Shown here: in pieces, positions 45,239-55,146 of the stretch
Numbering within the stretch: the stretch's first letter is position 1
Layout: the number at the start of each line of letters is the position of its first letter
NCBI RefSeq assembly: GCF_035083965.1
Contig: NC_089731.1
Coordinates: 4,255,001 to 4,319,000 of the forward strand
DNA length: 64,000 nucleotides
Direction: 5' to 3'
From: Branchiostoma lanceolatum
Lineage: Eukaryota; Chordata; Leptocardii; Amphioxiformes; Branchiostomatidae
Notes under the pieces: model-generated
What the model saw: only the letters and a program-made list of their open reading frames with translations
Told to the model about the DNA's origin: nothing
Databases searched by the model: none
Position numbers and translations under genes: made by a program

Positions 45239-46518
45239 ATAGAACTGGTAAGCTAGTTAGCGACCTCAAGTCGAAGAAATTGAAATTTACAATCGCTCGT
45301 TGTACGCAGGCCAAAAGTAAACCATTGCCCTCCCCCCGCCTTGACTCGATTCAAACCCATCGATTCACACGAAAATCGATGAAAAGATCTTTTCATAAAC
45401 GGTTTGTAACCGTAGAAATATCACCCGACTCCATACACACAAAAGCTGGCGAGACTTAAAACGACAATTTAAAGCCCACGCCTACGCCCGGCGTTCCCAT
45501 TTTTCGGCTTGAAATCGGGATAAGTACACATATAAAAATGATTTAGCCACCAACTAACCTTAGTGGTAAGCCTCAGACTGTCGTTGGGATGTGCTGTATT
45601 CAGTATTTTTGATTCGCAGGGTAAAAATTTACGAGCGAAAATGTCACAGCCTTCCCGTCGGTGGCTGCAGAGCAAAAGACGCCGAATGGTGGCGAGCCTG
45701 CGGTATATATACTCCTACGGTCTCGTGTACTATCGCGAGACTTCGGGCCGCCATATTTGGTAGTCGCTCCAAATAAGGAAGCTAATTTGAATGGGAGCAC
45801 GGAGGGGTGCCCTGCAGTTCTGACATGAACCGTAGTGCGACGCTCTTGTAGAATCCAACAGGTGCCCAGAAAAATGCTTATTTGAGGCAAATATTACAAG
45901 GTAACCAGTTTTTTGACATATCCTAATCACCCTAAGCAATTTCTATAATCCAAAGACGAAACAAATTTCTGTTACTTTCTGCCATTGAACATTTGATTTA
46001 TATTGATGACATTTGGGGACAAACAGCATATTTTATGACATGCACGGCACTCAACGCATATACAAAGCCATAGAGCCAAAATGTGACTAGTCATCAGTCC
46101 TAATAAGTGAACAAGAAAAAGGCATTTCCAAATTCACTTTGCCATTTCCGGCTTGAAACAGTGGACAAATATCAAGATTACAAAAATCTCACAATTCATT
46201 ACAGTTCAATTAGTTTACATTGTATACGTAGGGTTTTTTCAAAAGATTTTAGACCTCTCTCTCTCTCTCTCACACACACACATGTGCACACAGTGAAAAC
46301 TATCAAAAATGGACCTTTTCAGTCTTCAGCAATGATAGCGCAAACACAAAGACAAAACGATTAACATCATTCTCCAATATCCAAGATACGACTAAACGCT
46401 AACAAAACATGATTCTTGTACATGCATGTTACGCCGCAAGTCTATCAATAAAACCATACAGATGATTGCAAAGTAAACATTAAATGATGTTCTTTCATTG
46501 CTCAAGCCAGTCCGAACG
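45239..46518. other. Intergenic DNA with a promoter-like patch
   Basis: No gene seen. TATCGCGAGA at 45731-45740 followed by GGGCCGCCATATTTGG resembles the TCTCGCGA and YY1 elements of housekeeping promoters, but no gene starts next to it. A short CT/CA run is at 46255-46282. Confidence 0.35.
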
Positions 46519-48678
46519 CTACACGTCGTTCTCCTGTGCGTTAGCAGCGTCGCTGGGTACGACTGCCGCCTGGCGACGGTCCCTGGTCCTGCACCAATAG
46601 TACATCACCAATGCCACGCATGTGCACACTACCAGCACAGCACAGGCAGAAACCAACGGCATACCGTTAATGATGTAGTACTCTGGTCTAACCGGTTGTT
46701 GTGAAACATTAGCGATTTGTGCTGTAATGGGCACAGGAGATGTTGTGTTTATTGTCGGTGGGTCAGTTGTACTTGGTTGTACAGGGGGTATGGAATGGAT
46801 ATTGGTTGTCACTGGATCGTAACCAGTGGTACTTGGTTGGACAAGAGATGTACATGTAGAGAGGGGGTTGGTTGTCAGTGGTTCGGTGGTTCTTTGTTGC
46901 ACGGGAGATGTAGAGCGGTGATTAGTTGTCGGTGGATCGGTGGTACTTGGTTGTAAAGAAGACGTAGAGTGGGGATTGGTGGTACTTGGTTGTAAAGAAG
47001 AGGAAGAGTTGGTGTTGGTTGTCGTTGGGCCGGTGGCACTTGGTTGTACAGGAGATGTAGAGATGGGGTTGGTTGTCGGTGGATCGGTGGTACTTGGTTG
47101 TACAGTAGGGGGTGTCCTAGTAGATTGGGGGTTGATATTCGGTGAATCGGTGGTACTTGCTTGTACCTGTAGAGGACATGTAGAGTTGGCATTGGTTGTT
47201 TGTGGATCGCTGGTACTTGATTGTACAGAGAAGGGGCTGGTTGTCGGTGGATCGGTATAACTTGGTCGTACAGAGAAGGATTTGGTTGTCGATAGATCGG
47301 TTGCACTTGGTTGTACAGAGAGGGGGTTGGTTATTGGTGGATCCGTGGTACTTTGTTGTACAGGAGATGTAGGATTGGGAATGGCTGGAGATGAGCAAGT
47401 GACGTCAGAACACATCGCGTCTATCGGTATCTCCATAATATACATGGTCTCTGTGCATCCTGGGAACGAGCACGTCAGACGCTGGTGACTCTGGACCAGA
47501 GATGTCTTATCCAGCCATGACCGCATCTCTACAAGGTTACAGCCACACTTCCAAGGGTTGTCACTCAAATGCAAGTACAGCAGCCCCGGTGGCAACGACT
47601 TCTCAATGTGTTGTAGAGTTTGGAATCTATTCCCAGATAGTTCGAGGGTTCTTAGATTCTGTGGTAGTTCTGTCGGAATGGATGTGAGATAGTTTCTCTT
47701 CAAACTGAGCCTGACAAGCTGGTCTAGTCCACCGAACACATCTGTTGGGATGGCTTCTAAGCTGTTGTCGTCAAGAAAGACTACTTGAAGAGAAACTGCC
47801 CCTTGGAGGGAGTCGCTATGCAATGATCCGATGTTGTTTTCGCTGAGATCTAGCTTCAACAAGTTAGAGAGATTGGCAAATGTATTGTTGTGGAGAATGG
47901 TTAAGTTGTTATTGGACAGATAAAGCTGTTTTAGAGTCGGCATTGTGAAAACGTGTGCGCCAATGTCTGATATCCTGTTATTCTGTAGATTCAGGGTTTG
48001 AAGACGACCGAAATGACGGAAGGAGTGTGATTCGAGCTTCGTCAGATTGTTACCCTCTAAGTTGAGCCACTCGAGGTTTGTTAGATTCCGTAGTGCTTGG
48101 CTCGGAACGGCAGAAAACATGTTGTCAGCGAGACTGACATCGCGAATGTTCCCTGTCAGTACGAAAACGTCCTCAGCCATGTTGATCAGCTCGTTTCCCG
48201 ACAGTACAAGAGCCCGAAACGCGGGGAGGTTTGCGAAAGCCGCTTCTTCCAATGCCCAGATCTTGTTGTCACTCAAGTCAAGCCGTTCCAACATCGGGAG
48301 ATCTTTAAAACTTTCGCTGCGAACAACTTCGAGAAGGTTTTCCGACAAATCCAGACGACGCAGGGCTTGCAACCCGTGGAAGGCACCGGAAGATATATTC
48401 TGGATGTGGTTTGCTTTCAGAATCAGGATTTCAAGCTTGTCGTGTGACACTGAGAACGTACCCGCTTGAATGAAGGCGATGTTGTTTCCTGATATCATAG
48501 CGAACGTTGTCTCAGGCGGTATGGGGGAGGGGACGGACGTGAGACCGACGGCCTGGCAGTACAGCTGGTGTGATGCGCACATACACGGCGTCGGGCAGGG
48601 CTTGACAGGCTGGCCGGTCAGCAAGATGAAAGTAACAAAGACAATGAAGAAAGGATTCTGGCCTTTTGCAGAAGACAT
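46519..48678 (-). CDS. Type I LRR membrane receptor with mucin-like Thr/Pro stalk (LRR protein 1)
   Basis: A single coding exon of 719 codons. I start at MSSAKGQNPF (48678) because an acceptor-like TTCTTCTTACCTAG ends about 4 bases upstream of it, implying a 5' UTR intron; the reading frame itself runs open further upstream to 48834. Visible order: signal peptide (about 1-27, FFIVFVTFILLTG), LRRNT cap (CPTPCMCASHQLYC), about 13 LRRs of the LxxLxLxxNxI type, LRRCT cap (NPWKCGCNLVEMRSW ... CSDVTC), a stalk of roughly 220 residues made of degenerate 13-17-residue repeats (VQPSTTDPPTTN-like), one membrane segment near 673-693 and a short 25-residue tail. The protein should sit at the cell surface with LRRs outside; the stalk is expected to carry O-glycans and the LRRs have several N-x-S/T sites. 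No TIR or kinase domain is present, so signalling would need a partner. It shares caps, the CSDVT sequence and gene structure with the LRR gene at 51074-53251. Ligand unknown. Confidence 0.9.
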   Translation of the reverse strand: MSSAKGQNPFFIVFVTFILLTGQPVKPCPTPCMCASHQLYCQAVGLTSVPSPIPPETTFAMISGNNIAFIQAGTFSVSHDKLEILILKANHIQNISSGAFHGLQALRRLDLSENLLEVVRSESFKDLPMLERLDLSDNKIWALEEAAFANLPAFRALVLSGNELINMAEDVFVLTGNIRDVSLADNMFSAVPSQALRNLTNLEWLNLEGNNLTKLESHSFRHFGRLQTLNLQNNRISDIGAHVFTMPTLKQLYLSNNNLTILHNNTFANLSNLLKLDLSENNIGSLHSDSLQGAVSLQVVFLDDNSLEAIPTDVFGGLDQLVRLSLKRNYLTSIPTELPQNLRTLELSGNRFQTLQHIEKSLPPGLLYLHLSDNPWKCGCNLVEMRSWLDKTSLVQSHQRLTCSFPGCTETMYIMEIPIDAMCSDVTCSSPAIPNPTSPVQQSTTDPPITNPLSVQPSATDLSTTKSFSVRPSYTDPPTTSPFSVQSSTSDPQTTNANSTCPLQVQASTTDSPNINPQSTRTPPTVQPSTTDPPTTNPISTSPVQPSATGPTTTNTNSSSSLQPSTTNPHSTSSLQPSTTDPPTTNHRSTSPVQQRTTEPLTTNPLSTCTSLVQPSTTGYDPVTTNIHSIPPVQPSTTDPPTINTTSPVPITAQIANVSQQPVRPEYYIINGMPLVSACAVLVVCTCVALVMYYWCRTRDRRQAAVVPSDAANAQENDV

Positions 48679-51073
48679 GCTTCCTAGGTAAGAAGAAACG
48701 TAAAGGAAAGTTAGAACGTAATGAATTTTATAAACTACAAGATGAGATATTGACAAATGAACTTCTGGTAACGTCATAGAAAATAATATTATCGTAACTT
48801 CACGGATACCAGCTTTGAGTGTGCGACATCGCAATGATATTGTTATTGAGATGCTTCACATATAACTTAGCTGTTCCTATATACAACATTCCATACAAGT
48901 GTATTGTTTGTGAGTAGTTGACTAACAAGAACACTAAAAAATTAAACATGAATAGAAACACCTCTTACACTCCTAGCAGGTATGACAAAGAGTATAACAG
49001 TCCTACACGCCACTACCTGTGGAATAGCCCCTGTAGTGCCTGTACAAATATGTGGCCAAATGGCTTTAGAAACGTGGCTAGATGGATATGTGCACTGCCC
49101 TGGCCTATACACCAAAACGTGTGAGACGTACCTAAACGTTTACGTACACAACTAGCACTCATTCTAAGCCTTCACGTACCTTTCTGATGTTTGAAAGCCT
49201 GCTCTAGCACACAGTCCAGACATCTGTGAGAGAGTGATCTAAAGCACACAGGAGCTAACCTAGTACCATGCAGTACCATTAAGATATAATTCAATAAAGG
49301 GTTGCTTAATTCTCCTTCCGGCCATTTACGTAACAAATTTGTTTTGTTAAAAGCAGAAGCTTTCCTCCCCCTGTGTGAAATCCCCAATTTCTGTGGCTAC
49401 CATATGCTCCAAGTGCGAGTAGGGGCTAGGAGGAGTTAAAGTTTAAGAGTTTTCCACTTTGGTTTTTTAGTTTTCCTGATCCGCACAGTAGAATATCCTC
49501 TAATCTTATTATCCATTTCCTTCTTTTATGCATCTACAACAGTAGTGACCACAAACCCGGGCCGATATTAGAGATCACATCGGAACAGAACTCAGAACCG
49601 AGATATCAGATTGAAAACTTATGTTCATAATTGTTTTATTGCCGCTTTTGTTTCGAACATCGGTCAAAAAACAACTCCCAGTTCACACTGGACTACATCA
49701 TAGTACATGTCACTGATCCTTTGAAGTTGTTATATATGGATGGCATTGAATCAAATGAGAACCAAATTTGTGTAATTCTGACAAAAAAACAACATCGTTG
49801 ATTTGTATTTGACTAGAAGAAGGCACGATAATCCAAGTATTTACAAAAAAATACAGCGTTCCCTAGAATTCTAGGAATCGTCGCTTTTCCAGTGTCGTTT
49901 TTTCATTATGAAATGACATTAATCTGACAAGAAGAGAACGTGCAATAATTGAAGTATTTACAAAAATACAGGCTAGGGTTCCCTCGATTTCTAGGAATCG
50001 TTGCTTTGCCAATGTGCGTTTTCCATTATGAAATGACGTCTATCTGCTATCATGTCTAATTGTGTCGGAAGTGCGACATTTGCTTATCATTACTTCTTCT
50101 GCACTCAGCTTGTTTTCGAGCAAAATGGTGGCTAAATGCTTCCAGCTGTGTCAATATTGATTTTTTTTACATTAGTAAAACTGCGACAGTATCTGAGAAC
50201 AAAGATAGGAAACGCCTCTGTAGTTCATCGCACATGAAGCAGCTGCTAGATTGAGACTGGCGTGCAGGTCACTGTCTAAGCGCAAGGTGTCGCTCATAAA
50301 GAGTCACTATTAGTGGTCATCTCCAAGCAGATGGTGGGGTAGAATGTTGCTTTGGTCCTGTGCACCCTGCAAATGATAACTGATTTCGCGTATTCCATGG
50401 TTGTCAATGGATTCGAGGCAGGTTTTTTTTTCAAGAGGAATGAAGTACGTAGTTAGCATTCGGGACAACCGCCCGACCGTGATTGAACAGAGACGGAGGG
50501 CGACACAGGTTATCTGGCACGTACGACGCGTTGCTGCAGTTCACGTGTTTCAAACGTCACGTCCCGGAAGTAGCTGTAGATGGGTCCATTCCGTGAATAA
50601 AGCTGACATGATGGAATAAGCCGCAAATTGGGGTTAAGTCCCAATCTTCACAAGTGAAGTGAAGTGAACTTTATTGCTCAACAATCGTACATGGTACAAT
50701 GTAAGGCATGAAATTAACAATCTGTTCTACAAGGCTAATCTATCCTATAATTCTAAGTACAAAATATTTTCGAAACCAGTGTATTTGTTACAATATATAG
50801 TCATGTATGGGTAATTCTGTCTCGCTTTTCGAATGATTTATGGAGAAATTGACCTATGTACATAGATATAGGAGTCGGACATGACAACAGTACATAGAAA
50901 ATATCGCTCTGTGTACCAGATAGGTTGAAGTTTGTCTTAGTAGTAATAGCCTGTAAAAGCATATGCACAATGTCGGTTATGTAGATTTCAATTGTTATCC
51001 ATAATGCCATTTACCAACACGACAGATAAACTTAATGCTATGATTTAAAAACTGTTTTAGTTCAGAATCCAGC
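48679..51073. other. Intergenic DNA between the two LRR genes
   Basis: Contains the probable 5' UTR intron of LRR protein 1 near 48679-48700, the direct duplication at 49812-50048, and a LINE-tail-like GTGAAGTGAAGTGAACTTTA at 50655-50674. No other gene recognised. Confidence 0.4.
49812..50048. repeat. Direct tandem duplication, about 117-bp unit
   Basis: AAGTATTTACAAAAAAATAC ... GTTCCCTAGAATTCTAGGAA ... CATTATGAAATGACATTAAT is followed directly by a diverged second copy with AAGTATTTACAAAAATACAG ... TTCCCTCGATTTCTAGGAAT ... CATTATGAAATGACGTCTAT. The core TTCTAGGAATCGT is kept in both. Confidence 0.8.
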
Positions 51074-53251
51074 CTACAGCTCAGTGTACGCGGGGTTGCT
51101 AACGCCTTCCTTCGTCGTGACGTCATGTTTCTTGTCGCGCATCATGATGCTCCCTTGGATGGGCAGGGCGTCCTCTGGAATCTTCGTCGCGCATGCGCAC
51201 CCGCGTCGACTGGACCTCACGAACAGGAAAATCGCGCCGGACACGAGAACCACAGCCAGGAACGCCCCGACAGCCACGCCCGCCACCATCCCGGTGTTTA
51301 GCTGCCTCGTGCTAGCCTGTGCTTTCGGGTCATCTGTGATAGGTTTTCCTGTGGGCGTCTTTGGCGGAAAGGGGTCTTTCGTCGGAAATGCGGACGGTTT
51401 TAAAAGTGGCTTTGTGGATAGAGTCTTTGTTAATATAGTAGTAAGTGTCGGTTTTTCTTTGCTGGTTGAAGGCACGTACTTCGTCGTGTCGGCAATCACC
51501 GTCGGTTTCGTCGGGTAACTGTCGGTGATCTTCGGTTTAGTCGTCGGCGTGGGCTCGGTAATTTCCGTAGTTGTTTCGTCAGCCGTCGTGGCTTCGCCCT
51601 GTTTCGGCGTTGTAGCGACTGGTTTATTAGCTGTTGAAGACAACGCTGTCGTTTCGGACATCGGCTTATCTGTTGTTGAAGCTATACCCTTGGTTGTAGT
51701 TTCTGCCATGGGCTTAGTTGTAGATTCAAACGGAGTTGAAGTAGTAGGGAATATCGTTGTAGCTTTGGTTGAAGGAGGTTCACTATTTGTAATCAGTGGT
51801 GGTGTAGTTGCCTCTTCAGTGGTTGCAACAATAGTAGTAGTTTTTGTAGTAGGCAATATCGTTGTAGATTTGGTTGTAGGAGGTTCACTGCTGGTCAGAG
51901 GCGCTGTAGTTGTCTCTTCGGTGGTTGCAATAGTTGTTGTGGGTAGTGGCGTTGTAGTACACGGTACGGTGACGTCACTACAAGACAGGTCGCCATCCGG
52001 AAGTTCAGATACGTACCACCCGTCGTTTTCTTCACAGTAGACCCCGCACTGAAACAGCTCCTTGTCTTGAAGTACCGCCGCAGTTGGGATCCATTTCTTA
52101 AAGTCGTTGAAATTACAGTCACACTTCCAAGGGTTGCCTGCGAGGTACAAGTACGTCAGGTTTCTGAGGAGAGGAAAGTCGGTCAAGCCAATCGTGGTGA
52201 ACTTGTTGTTTGACATCTGCAATGTCTCTAAACCCTGCGGTAAATGTTTCGGTACTGCTGTAAGGAGATTGTTCGCAAGCTGCAAGGATTGGAGCGCGTT
52301 CAAGCTCTCAAAAGTGTGTTCGGTCAAGTCTCCGTCTTCTATCTTGTTCTCATCCAAGCGTAGCTCACTCAAGGCGACAAGTCCGCTGAAAGACCCGCTT
52401 GCTAGAGAAGATACCATGTTGGTGCTCAAGTCTAAGTTGGTGAGGCTTACGAGTTGCTCAAAGGTATTTCCACTGATCGCAGTGATGCTGTTGCTGTGTA
52501 GAACGAGCTTTCTGAGTTTCGTGAGCCCCGAAAACGCGTTTAGTTCGATCTCTTGTATATCGTTTACCTCTAGCTGTAAGAACATCAAGTCCTTTAAATC
52601 TTTGAATGAGTCGTTTCTTACAACCTGTATAGCATTATCTTGAAGCGTCAGGTACTGAAGACGTTGCAACTGCTGGATAGCCTGTGATGGTATGTCAACG
52701 ATGCTATTTGAAGCCAAGTATAGGTCCGTCAGATCACCCAGCTGCTGGAATGCAGTTCCGTCTATGGTGACTATGTCATTGTTCGTGAATTTTAAAAATG
52801 ACAGGCTTTGGAGATTTGAAAAGGCGCTGGCCTCTATTCGGCTGATGTTATTGTTGCTGAGATCTAGAGATCGCAGTTGTGGAAGGTCCATAAACGTGTC
52901 CGTTTCTAACGTTGTGAGTTGATTCCCCTTCATTTGGATCCGTTCTAACATAGAGAGATTCATAAGAGCTCCCGGTGCGATGCTCTGAATGCCGTTATCG
53001 TTCAAATACAACCTCTGTAGCTGCAGGAGGTCCACGAAGGCTCCCGAGTTTACCCGAAGGATGGCGTTCCCGAAGATTCGGACGAAAGTGACGTCACTCG
53101 GTATCCCTTCGGGTATGTTCGTCAGGCCGCTGCTATCACAGTAGAGTTGGTTGGAGTTACAGCTACAGTCGCTAGGGCACCCCTGTCCTCTTGTGAACGG
53201 GATAGCGATAGCGCAGAGGCACAGAAGAACGGACAGTATGATCCTTTCCAT
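51074..53251 (-). CDS. Type I LRR membrane receptor with Thr-rich stalk and NPxY tail (LRR protein 2)
   Basis: Single coding exon, 725 codons, starting MERIILSVLLCLCAIAIPF, a clear signal peptide. LRRNT follows (CPSDCSCNSNQLYC), then about 13 LRRs, an LRRCT (NPWKCDCNFNDFKKW ... CSDVTVPC), a stalk of about 220 residues dominated by Thr, Ser, Pro and Lys (TTTIATTEETTTAP-like repeats), a membrane segment at about 653-678 (GVAVGAFLAVVLVSGAIFLF) and a 47-residue cytoplasmic tail. The tail begins RSSRRGCAC, with cysteines next to the membrane that could be palmitoylated, and ends SNPAYTEL, which contains both NPxY and YxxL patterns used for adaptor binding and endocytosis. An acceptor-like TTTTGTTTTTCAG about 30 bases upstream of the ATG suggests a non-coding first exon. 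It is on the same strand as LRR protein 1, 2.4 kb upstream, and is likely its tandem paralogue. No TIR domain; ligand unknown. Confidence 0.92.
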   Translation of the reverse strand: MERIILSVLLCLCAIAIPFTRGQGCPSDCSCNSNQLYCDSSGLTNIPEGIPSDVTFVRIFGNAILRVNSGAFVDLLQLQRLYLNDNGIQSIAPGALMNLSMLERIQMKGNQLTTLETDTFMDLPQLRSLDLSNNNISRIEASAFSNLQSLSFLKFTNNDIVTIDGTAFQQLGDLTDLYLASNSIVDIPSQAIQQLQRLQYLTLQDNAIQVVRNDSFKDLKDLMFLQLEVNDIQEIELNAFSGLTKLRKLVLHSNSITAISGNTFEQLVSLTNLDLSTNMVSSLASGSFSGLVALSELRLDENKIEDGDLTEHTFESLNALQSLQLANNLLTAVPKHLPQGLETLQMSNNKFTTIGLTDFPLLRNLTYLYLAGNPWKCDCNFNDFKKWIPTAAVLQDKELFQCGVYCEENDGWYVSELPDGDLSCSDVTVPCTTTPLPTTTIATTEETTTAPLTSSEPPTTKSTTILPTTKTTTIVATTEEATTPPLITNSEPPSTKATTIFPTTSTPFESTTKPMAETTTKGIASTTDKPMSETTALSSTANKPVATTPKQGEATTADETTTEITEPTPTTKPKITDSYPTKPTVIADTTKYVPSTSKEKPTLTTILTKTLSTKPLLKPSAFPTKDPFPPKTPTGKPITDDPKAQASTRQLNTGMVAGVAVGAFLAVVLVSGAIFLFVRSSRRGCACATKIPEDALPIQGSIMMRDKKHDVTTKEGVSNPAYTEL

Positions 53252-53539
53252 TGCGACGGTTCGGCCACCGCCTTCTAAAAAGTCTGAAAAACAAAATAAA
53301 GGAAGGCATTATTCTAAATCACAAATATCATTTTTTGTGTTTTCTGGTAGAAGTGGTGAAGGTAAACATTCCCGGGAGATATGCGGTATTTTGATACCGA
53401 ATTACGATACGTACAAGTATACTATAGCGTTACGCTATGTTGTAAAACACTTTATACATCGTACATTCAGGTAGTTTTTGTAGGGCAGTAATTGTGAATC
53501 ACGACTTATGTTCCACAGTCCCTTTTCAGTAGCACATTA

Positions 53540-53610
53540 GTCGTGCAGTGACGGGATTCGAACTCGCGACCTTAAGGATAACTGACCATTAGACACGCAC
53601 GCGCACTGCT
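53540..53610 (-). repeat. tRNA-like SINE fragment, family S2
   Basis: Minus strand has TGTCTAATGGTCAGTTATCC, then TTAAGGTCGCGAGTTCGAAT and CCCGTCACTGC; GCAGTG and CACTGC pair like an acceptor stem and GTTCGAATCC is a good B box. At about 65 bases with a weak D-arm it is too short for a normal tRNA gene. Confidence 0.45.
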
Positions 53611-54913
53611 TATTTGTCATGTACACACTTACGATAACATCCCCTCCCCTCCTAGCATATACACAGAAACGAAATACTAGTGCGTTTCAAACTTTAAATG
53701 TGTAACTCCAGGACCGGAAACTATTGTAAAAGTGCTGTTATAAAACGCTTGCGTGGCCTTAAACCCTAGACTTAAACTTAAAGACCCCAATGACTGCGAC
53801 ACACTTAGCATTTAGCTCCTTCAAACAATCTGTGGTGCTCCTCCGTTAGTTGAGAGTTTAATAATTAAAGCGTGAAGTCCCCCTCATGCCGCCCTGTTAT
53901 CAGTTAACAAACAATATGGCGGTCAGGCCACCTTCTTTGGGGCGTGATTTCTACTTTAAACAGATCAGCAGTTTTAACTGTCAACAACTCAAACTGTTCT
54001 GTTAGACGTGTATCAATTTGGGAGGGGGACTTAATATCATCAATACATGTTAACAATAAATATAGCCTCTTAGACGTTATTGTGATTAATTGATACAGTT
54101 AGAATGTTTCATGCTGTAACGATGTTACATTTTGACAACTTCTGGTATAGCCACGGTGGCTTCGATTAGGGGTTAATTTTATTGACAGTAATGGCGCTGT
54201 GTACAACATAGCATACCATGCTCAATCAGCCTCGTTTGAGACGTTACGTTAACGTTGTGCGTTTGGGACGTTCATATGCCTAGAAAATATTAAAAGATTC
54301 CCTTACCATTAGGTCAAGTTTGAATGAAGCTATGCATGGTTGAAAATCATTATTTGGCGACTGTCGATTGGTTACGCCGTAAAGGGATATTGATTGGTTT
54401 ATTTTAGCGGTGCTCCAGGGTTGCCGGTTACCAAATCTATCAAAGTCCACTTAGCCATAAGTTCCCAAAATGTTGCAAAGAGTCACTGTAATGCATACCT
54501 TTATCTTTCAGTCTGAAGTAAGATAATAATCGTACAAATATCTACCAAGCGTGATTCTATTATTAAACGAAGTTCTACTCTGCATTTATTAGAAGGAGGG
54601 GCCATTATAGACATGACGATCTTGTTTACATAGTCTTTTAAATGGCTACAGTACAGATACTTCAAACTTCTTCCAACAAGTCGTACATGACAGCAGTAAC
54701 TCAGAAGTCTATTTCCTGTCGAAACTTCACTGAACACTTATTATCTTACCTTGGTGCCTCTCAGTCCCTCGGCCTGAAAGTAGTTGTACCTGTCACACAG
54801 GGTTCAGGTGAGTTATGTAAAACTGTCAGGGTCCACCGGCCTGACGTAATCTTTGCCCAAACTCAAACAGCGATCCCGCGCGGTTGTCAAACGAGGACAT
54901 TTAAGCTTCCCTC

Positions 54914-55146
54914 TAACTGGACCCGCGGGGCGCTGGCGGCGTCGCTGCGGCCGATAGAATTGACAAAGTACTCAACGAATTTCATGGACAAAAAACGAAT
55001 GTTTTAAAGCTTTGTGTGTTTTGTTGTCTTTTTGGTCATACTTGTACTTTTTGAATGATATTCCCATTATTATAAAGTCAAGGGTAGCACAAATCTAGTT
55101 TAGGACGCAGCGACGCCGCCAGCGCTCGTGCCGCGGGTTCAGTGAG
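54914..55146. mobile_element. GC-rich inverted-arm element
   Basis: CTGGACCCGCGG ... GCGCTGGCGGCGTCGCTGCG at 54914-54951 is matched by its complement CGCAGCGACGCCGCCAGCGC at 55106-55125 and onward to 55146. The arms are far more GC-rich than their surroundings. Probably a MITE. Confidence 0.5.

Noticed and set aside
46700-47306. Plus-strand and alternate-frame proteins across the LRR stalk
   Set aside because: They are shadows of the coding minisatellite of LRR protein 1.
53540-53610. Functional tRNA gene on the minus strand
   Set aside because: Good B box and a 6-bp end pairing, but about 65 bases with no acceptable D-arm and a match to a decayed repeat at 32985.
54642-55007. 121-codon plus-strand frame
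   Set aside because: Runs into the GC-rich inverted arm, has no recognisable domain and no splice context.
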